From JAWXBM01 sp964602895 (GTDB lineage Bacteria > Pseudomonadota > Gammaproteobacteria > Xanthomonadales > SZUA-36), in assembly GCA_964602895.1 (NCBI GenBank), contig CAZRTG010000118.1, positions 1-11,070 of the forward strand: a stretch of 11,070 nucleotides of DNA. The letters are read 5' to 3'. Under the pieces are notes generated by a model. That model was not told where the DNA came from and searched no databases. It saw only the letters and a program-made list of their open reading frames with translations. The position numbers and the translations under genes are program-made. Below are positions 7,189 through 11,070 of this stretch, piece after piece; within the stretch, counting starts at the first letter, position 1, and every line of letters begins with the position of its first letter.

Positions 7189-7199
7189 TGAATCATTCA
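7189..7199. promoter_or_regulatory. Candidate operator upstream of the GntR gene
   Basis: TGAATCATTCA is a palindrome with a single central base, 50 bases before the regulator start. Its minus-strand form TGAATGATTCA shares the 8-mer ATGATTCA with a second palindrome, TATGATTCATA, at 7365-7375 before UbiD C. The size and symmetry fit a GntR-family operator and autoregulation. No binding evidence is available. Confidence 0.35.
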
Positions 7200-7208
7200 A
7201 AATGAAGT

Positions 7209-7234
7209 CAAACAAAAACCACACTTTTTGTTTG
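7209..7234. repeat. Perfect 10-bp inverted repeat in the divergent regulatory region
   Basis: CAAACAAAAA (7209-7218) and TTTTTGTTTG (7225-7234) are exact reverse complements separated by CCACAC. The T-rich right arm also forms part of a possible -35 region for the minus-strand regulator (TTTGACTTC on that strand). It may be an operator or a hairpin; AT-rich arms make it a weak terminator. Confidence 0.45.
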
Positions 7235-7339
7235 GCGTGCTCTGAGAATTCATGGATGAGTTATTCAGCGCTTCCTTAAGACTTCGAGCATATTTTTCAT
7301 CGCTGCCGACCTGTTTTGATACACAGTACGACGTGGCTC

Positions 7340-7367
7340 TTGACAATGCAATAATTATGCATAATAT
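7340..7367 (+). promoter_or_regulatory. Sigma-70-like promoter for UbiD C
   Basis: A perfect -35 hexamer TTGACA (7340-7345) is followed after 16 bases by TAATAT (7362-7367). TATGAT at 7365-7370 is an alternative -10, at 19 bases. Either would give an untranslated leader of about 200 bases before UbiD C. The -10 region overlaps nested palindromes, which fits repression by the divergently encoded GntR regulator. Confidence 0.5.
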
Positions 7368-7380
7368 GATTCATAATTAT
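7351..7380. promoter_or_regulatory. Nested palindromes over the UbiD C promoter, candidate operator
   Basis: ATAATTATG (7351-7359) and CATAATTAT (7372-7380) form a perfect 9-bp inverted repeat with a 12-base spacer. Inside it lie the perfect palindrome ATTATGCATAAT (7354-7365) and TATGATTCATA (7365-7375). They cover the predicted -10 element. The divergent GntR-type regulator is the obvious candidate to bind here. Confidence 0.45.
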
Positions 7381-7435
7381 AAGGCAATGGCAATGACGTC
7401 GGTGATGTTCTCTTTGGTATAGCGCCGTATCCATT

Positions 7436-7474
7436 CCCGAGGAGATGGCCCGAGGAGATGGCCCGAGGAGATGG
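7436..7474 (+). repeat. Three perfect tandem copies of a 13-bp unit
   Basis: The unit CCCGAGGAGATGG occurs three times without change (7436-7448, 7449-7461, 7462-7474) in the leader of UbiD C. Each copy holds GAGGAG, a Shine-Dalgarno match, fused to ATGG. Because 13 is not a multiple of 3, the three ATGs lie in three different frames. All open frames short enough to end before the UbiD C start. The ATG7445 frame has 31 codons and stops at 7540, next to ATG7542. Confidence 0.9.
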
Positions 7475-7541
7475 CCGCTGTCGCTTCAACAGGGCGCGGC
7501 TGAGGTGAGGCCGCTTCACAGCCAACAACAGGTAACTTGAA

Positions 7542-7622
7542 ATGAATAAAAAAGCATGGGCTATCGGGAGACAGAGTGCCGATGGCACCTTCCCCAAATA
7601 CGCGGGCTGGAGCAGTGTATAA
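7542..7622 (+). CDS. Possible 26-aa leader ORF overlapping the start of UbiD C
   Basis: ATG7542 has AGGT about 8 bases upstream and opens a 26-codon frame beginning MNKKAWAIGRQSADG that stops at 7620-7622, about 40 bases inside UbiD C in another frame. The lysine-rich start resembles a real initiation region. No family is recognised. It could be a leader peptide affecting translation of UbiD C, or chance. Confidence 0.2.
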   Translation: MNKKAWAIGRQSADGTFPKYAGWSSV

Positions 7623-8955
7623 AGACGCGATCGGTGATCTGCGTCAATACGTTGACGCGTTGCAGGCCTTGGGTGAAGTAAATGTGGTTGAAAAAGAGGT
7701 TGATCCGCAGTTCGAACTGGCAGCGGTGATCAGTCGATCGCAAAAAGAAAGTGACCGCCCGATCCTTTTCAGGAATGTGAAGGGCTCCCGGTTTCCGGTC
7801 ATTGCAAATGTCTATGGCAGTTTCACCCGGCTCGCCGGATTGCTTGGTACGGGCAGTGAAACCCTGAATGACAGGTGGATCGAGTTGCTCGACACCCTGT
7901 CCGAGTGCTCTGCGGACTATATCAATGAGGTGGCTTCCCCCGCTGACCTGAACAGCACAAGCTTGACCGACCTTCCGTCCATTTTTTACAGGGAGAAGGA
8001 TGCCGGACCCTATATCACTGCGGGAGTTTTTCTGGCCAAGGATCCAGAGACCGGTATACCCAATTTATCATTCTGTCGCTGCCTGCTACTCGGCGGCAAC
8101 GAACAACTGGTTTGTTGTATCGATCCGCCGCATGATCTGGCCCGGTATCAGGAGAAAGCGGAGAAAAAAGGCCAGGCACTTGAGGTGGCTATCCTCATCG
8201 GCGCGCCGCCTGCAGTATTTCTCGCGGCGGTGGCATCCCTGGCGATCGAGCAGGACGAACTGCAATTGGCCGCCCATATAAACGGTGGAAGTCTGGACAT
8301 GCGGCGCTGTGAGACACTTGATCTGCTGGTACCCGCCGCTACGGAGGTGGTGATTGAGGCCAGTATTCGGCCCAATGAGCGCAGCACGGACGGCCCATTC
8401 GGGGAATACCTGGGCTACTATTCCGGACTGAATGAAGCTGCCTACGTGGTAGACGTTCACCATGTAAGCAATCGGAAGAATGCTTACTACCAGAGCCTGC
8501 TATGCGGGTCCAGAGAAGACCTTACCGTCCTTGCGGTCAGCTGGGGCGGGCGGATCCTCCAGAAATTGGTGGCGGAAATTTCCGGGGTGATCGACATGAC
8601 AATCAGCCCGACTGTGTTCAGCAGTATCGTTAAAATTGACAAGCAATATGACAACCATGCCAAAGATGTCATCGACGCAGTATTTCGAATCAATCCTTTG
8701 TATAACCGCATGTGTATCGTGGTAGATGCCGATATCGATATTCATGACCTCGAATCGGTTTGGTGGGCGTTCCTGACCCGAGGCGATCTGGATACTCGAA
8801 CCCACCTTATGTCAAACCTGCCAGGAGTTGAACAGTCAAACTACCTGTTCAGTGGCTATTTGGGCATTGATGCGACGATGTCGCTGGGTTCGCCACAGAC
8901 ACGGGCGACAACTCCGGGGGAAAGCACCCTGAACCTGCACGAATATTTTGTCTGA
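7582..8955 (+). CDS. UbiD-family (de)carboxylase, copy C, with Asp in the catalytic loop
   Basis: A 457-residue UbiD-family protein, the most divergent copy. It keeps IGDLRQYVDALQALGEV at the N-terminus, RNVKGSRFPVIANV, the metal ligands Asn161, His184 and Glu226 (in DELQLAA), and the catalytic Arg166 in LSFCRCLL. The acid loop reads DGPFGE, so the first Glu is Asp270, while Glu275 is kept. The usual aromatic of YR is Cys165. The C-terminus GIDATMSLGSP...NLHEYFV is family-like. These changes suggest a different substrate or a changed rate rather than loss of activity. The start is ATG7582 or, two codons earlier, GTG7576; GGGAG at 7566-7570 fits either. The gene is divergent from the GntR regulator and read in the same direction as HyuA, 113 bases downstream, so the two may share an mRNA. 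Confidence 0.92.
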   Translation: MAPSPNTRAGAVYKDAIGDLRQYVDALQALGEVNVVEKEVDPQFELAAVISRSQKESDRPILFRNVKGSRFPVIANVYGSFTRLAGLLGTGSETLNDRWIELLDTLSECSADYINEVASPADLNSTSLTDLPSIFYREKDAGPYITAGVFLAKDPETGIPNLSFCRCLLLGGNEQLVCCIDPPHDLARYQEKAEKKGQALEVAILIGAPPAVFLAAVASLAIEQDELQLAAHINGGSLDMRRCETLDLLVPAATEVVIEASIRPNERSTDGPFGEYLGYYSGLNEAAYVVDVHHVSNRKNAYYQSLLCGSREDLTVLAVSWGGRILQKLVAEISGVIDMTISPTVFSSIVKIDKQYDNHAKDVIDAVFRINPLYNRMCIVVDADIDIHDLESVWWAFLTRGDLDTRTHLMSNLPGVEQSNYLFSGYLGIDATMSLGSPQTRATTPGESTLNLHEYFV

Positions 8956-9068
8956 AGGTACTTTCCAGAGAATGGCCTATGAACAGCCAGATGCGGCGGT
9001 CCTGGCAGCCAGGGAAGTTCATTGCAACCCGGACCTGATGAAAATGGAATGAAAGGAGTAAAACTGGA

Positions 9069-11070
9069 GTGACTACAATAAATACTTCCAACCCGGGGTA
9101 CAGGATCGCTATCGACGTTGGGGGCACCTTTGTGGATTTCGTTATGTTGAATGAGACTACAGGTGAGATAACTCTGGAGAAACAGCCTTCTACACCATCG
9201 CAAATCGTAAAGGAAGTCAGTGCAGGTCTGTCGCGATTGCCGGTAAAACTGGCCGAAGTCGGTAAAATTTTTCACGGGACTACGGTCGCAATTAATACAA
9301 TCGTCCAGGAAACCGGTGTCAAGGTAGGGCTGCTCACTACGCTCGGCTTTCGGGATGTGCTTGAGATTGGCCGGGGATCCCGGCCGGAAATCTACAACCC
9401 GCGCTACCGGGCCCCTGAATGTTTGGTACCACGCTATTTGCGTCGCGAGATCCCCGGCAGATTAAGTGCCTTGGGAGAAGAGATTACTGCACTTGATTTG
9501 AATCGTCTTGACAAAGAAGTTGATTATCTTCTTGAGCAGGGATGCGAAGCGATTGCTATCTGCTTTTTGAACAGTTATGCCAACAATCGGCATGAAGCAC
9601 TTGCGGCCCAGCGCTTGCGTGGCAATCATCCAGGGCTGGCGTTGGCCGTCTCACATGAATTGGCCAATGAGTGGCGTGAGTTTGAGCGTACCTCGACGAC
9701 AGTGCTCAACGCCTATGTACAGCCACCGTTCGCGCACTATATCGAGACGCTGACAGCGCGTTTACGTGACGATGGCTACGCTTCACCTTTGGCACTCATG
9801 CAATCCAATGGCGGGGCCGCAGCAGCGTCCCGGGCAGCGAGTACGCCCATAAAAACCCTGGAGTCGGGGCCAGCAGGTGGTGTGATCGGGGCCAGCGCTG
9901 TCGCCAAGGCAATAAAAATAAAAAATCTTATCTGTTTTGATGTGGGCGGGACCACTGTCGATGTGGCGCTCATTGAAGAAGGCCACATCGTCGAACGATC
10001 TCATACTCAGGTTTCCGGCCGACCTGTGATGGGGCCGACAATTGACATTTCTTCGGTAGGCGCTGGCGGAGGATCCATTGCCTGGATAAATCAAATGGGG
10101 GCGTTGCAGGTAGGGCCGAAAAGTGCAGGAGCGTCCCCTGGTCCGGCCTGTTTTGGTAACGGAGGCACAGAGCCTACCGTAACAGACTGTCACCTTCTGC
10201 TGGGGCATCTGGATGCCGACAGGTTCCTCGGTTCTCGCATGAAGCTGGATGTTGAAGCCGCTACTGATGCCTTAAGTAAAGTGGCGCGACCATTTGAACT
10301 CTCGATTGAACAGGCAGCCAGTGGTGCTCTCAAAATTGCGGAAACCAACATGGCCAATGCAGTCCGGTCGATTACCGTTGAAAGGGGTCTGGATCCAAGG
10401 GATTACGCCCTGTTTTCCTATGGAGGTGGTGGTGGTTTGTTCGCAGCTGCGGTAAGTGACGAACTGGGCGTGGACACTGTAATAGTGCCACGCGCACCGG
10501 CCAATTTTTCTGCCTGGGGTATTGTTGCTTCTGACTACCGCGAAGACAGTTCGCATACGCTGGTCCGCCCGTTCGTTGCTGACACAATCAATGAAATCAT
10601 GCAGACGATTGAGAGACTGAAAAGCGACAATATGGAGCGTCTCGGGCAGCATGGCTTCGGCGACGATAAAATTCAATCGAAAGCCATTGCGGAGGTTCGA
10701 TTTGCCGGGCAGGAATATACCGTAGCTGTGCCCGTTGAGACGAGCTGGCTGGATGCACCGGATACGTTTTTGAATCAGGTACGCACACGCTTTGTGGAAT
10801 TACATTGTCGTATGTATGGCCACGGTGATATCAAAGCACCACTCGAGCTGGTTACACTTCGCTTGCGCTCTATTGGTGAAGTGGCCAGCCCTCCTTTGCC
10901 TGATTGGCCAGCAGGAAATTTTGTTGAACCCCATTCGTGGCGGAATACATTTTTTTCTGCCAACGACGGTTTTACCCGAACCCCGGTATACAACAGAGAT
11001 GACCTTGTGCGTAATCAATGTCTGGACGGACCGGCGATTATTGAGGAGTGGACAACCACTACCTTGATTC
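9069..11070 (+). CDS. Hydantoinase/oxoprolinase family protein A subunit (HyuA-like), 3' truncated by window edge
   Basis: An open frame of 667 codons runs off the right edge; family members are about 680-720 residues, so little is missing. The N-terminal Hydant_A_N region begins YRIAIDVGGTFVDFVML (residues 11-27), with Val22 where Thr is usual. The hydantoinase A ATPase core has FDVGGTTVDVAL (from about 290), SVGAGGGSIAWI (about 330) and a SPGPACFGNGGTEPTVTD stretch. Members use ATP to open hydantoins, N-methylhydantoin or 5-oxoproline, or to activate ketones in acetone and acetophenone carboxylases, usually with a HyuB partner encoded next door, here probably beyond the window. GTG9069 is chosen because AGGAG lies 10 bases upstream and homology begins near residue 11. 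The 113-base gap before it holds a 26-codon frame (8972-9052, MAYEQPDAAVLAAREVH...) of unknown meaning. Linkage to UbiD C suggests a shared pathway. Confidence 0.93.
   Translation, partial: MTTINTSNPGYRIAIDVGGTFVDFVMLNETTGEITLEKQPSTPSQIVKEVSAGLSRLPVKLAEVGKIFHGTTVAINTIVQETGVKVGLLTTLGFRDVLEIGRGSRPEIYNPRYRAPECLVPRYLRREIPGRLSALGEEITALDLNRLDKEVDYLLEQGCEAIAICFLNSYANNRHEALAAQRLRGNHPGLALAVSHELANEWREFERTSTTVLNAYVQPPFAHYIETLTARLRDDGYASPLALMQSNGGAAAASRAASTPIKTLESGPAGGVIGASAVAKAIKIKNLICFDVGGTTVDVALIEEGHIVERSHTQVSGRPVMGPTIDISSVGAGGGSIAWINQMGALQVGPKSAGASPGPACFGNGGTEPTVTDCHLLLGHLDADRFLGSRMKLDVEAATDALSKVARPFELSIEQAASGALKIAETNMANAVRSITVERGLDPRDYALFSYGGGGGLFAAAVSDELGVDTVIVPRAPANFSAWGIVASDYREDSSHTLVRPFVADTINEIMQTIERLKSDNMERLGQHGFGDDKIQSKAIAEVRFAGQEYTVAVPVETSWLDAPDTFLNQVRTRFVELHCRMYGHGDIKAPLELVTLRLRSIGEVASPPLPDWPAGNFVEPHSWRNTFFSANDGFTRTPVYNRDDLVRNQCLDGPAIIEEWTTTTLI

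Noticed and set aside
6801..7205. A 134-codon plus-strand frame opposite the GntR gene
   Set aside because: It is antisense to a regulator with a complete helix-turn-helix and has no domain pattern.
1..11070. CRISPR arrays, tRNA or rRNA genes, insertion-sequence ends and transposases
   Set aside because: None seen: no regular spaced repeats, no cloverleaf or ribosomal sequence noticed, and no transposase-like protein.

Overview
The window is a catabolic-looking cluster from a Gram-negative bacterium. It opens with the C-terminal end of a TonB-dependent outer-membrane receptor, so the cell has an outer membrane. Moderate GC, strong Shine-Dalgarno sites and the gene families suggest a proteobacterium, perhaps an environmental or marine gammaproteobacterium. 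That placement is inference; no marker gene is present.

Layout: (1) 2-439, 3' end of a TonB-dependent receptor, closed by a strong hairpin. (2) 518-1876, a DAO-family FAD oxidoreductase. (3) 2151-3509, UbiD-family decarboxylase A, preceded by a candidate sigma-54 site and a hairpin. (4) 3510-3921, about 410 bases with no convincing gene. (5) 3922-4491, a UbiX/Pad1 flavin prenyltransferase of the VdcB/BsdB type. (6) 4492-4975, a hairpin and what looks like the leftover N-terminus of a dihydropyrimidinase/hydantoinase-type amidohydrolase. (7) 4976-6361, UbiD-family decarboxylase B. (8) 6444-7139, minus strand, a GntR/FCD regulator. (9) 7140-7581, a divergent regulatory region with a sigma-70-like promoter, nested palindromes and a 3 x 13 bp tandem repeat. 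(10) 7582-8955, UbiD-family decarboxylase C. (11) 9069 to the window end, the hydantoinase/oxoprolinase A subunit (HyuA), cut by the window edge.

How they may work together: UbiX makes the prenylated FMN cofactor that all three UbiD-type enzymes need. Every UbiD copy keeps the Asn/His/Glu metal site and the catalytic Arg. Copies A and B keep the Glu-Gly-Pro-Phe-Gly-Glu loop, while copy C has Asp at its first position. The receptor could import the substrate. The FAD enzyme could oxidise an amine or cyclic imino acid. HyuA, an ATPase-fold subunit related to hydantoinases, 5-oxoprolinase and acetone/acetophenone carboxylases, could open or carboxylate a ring or ketone. I know of no described pathway with three divergent UbiD genes, one UbiX, a DAO oxidoreductase and HyuA together. 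This is the best candidate here for an undescribed system; the substrate cannot be read from the sequence.
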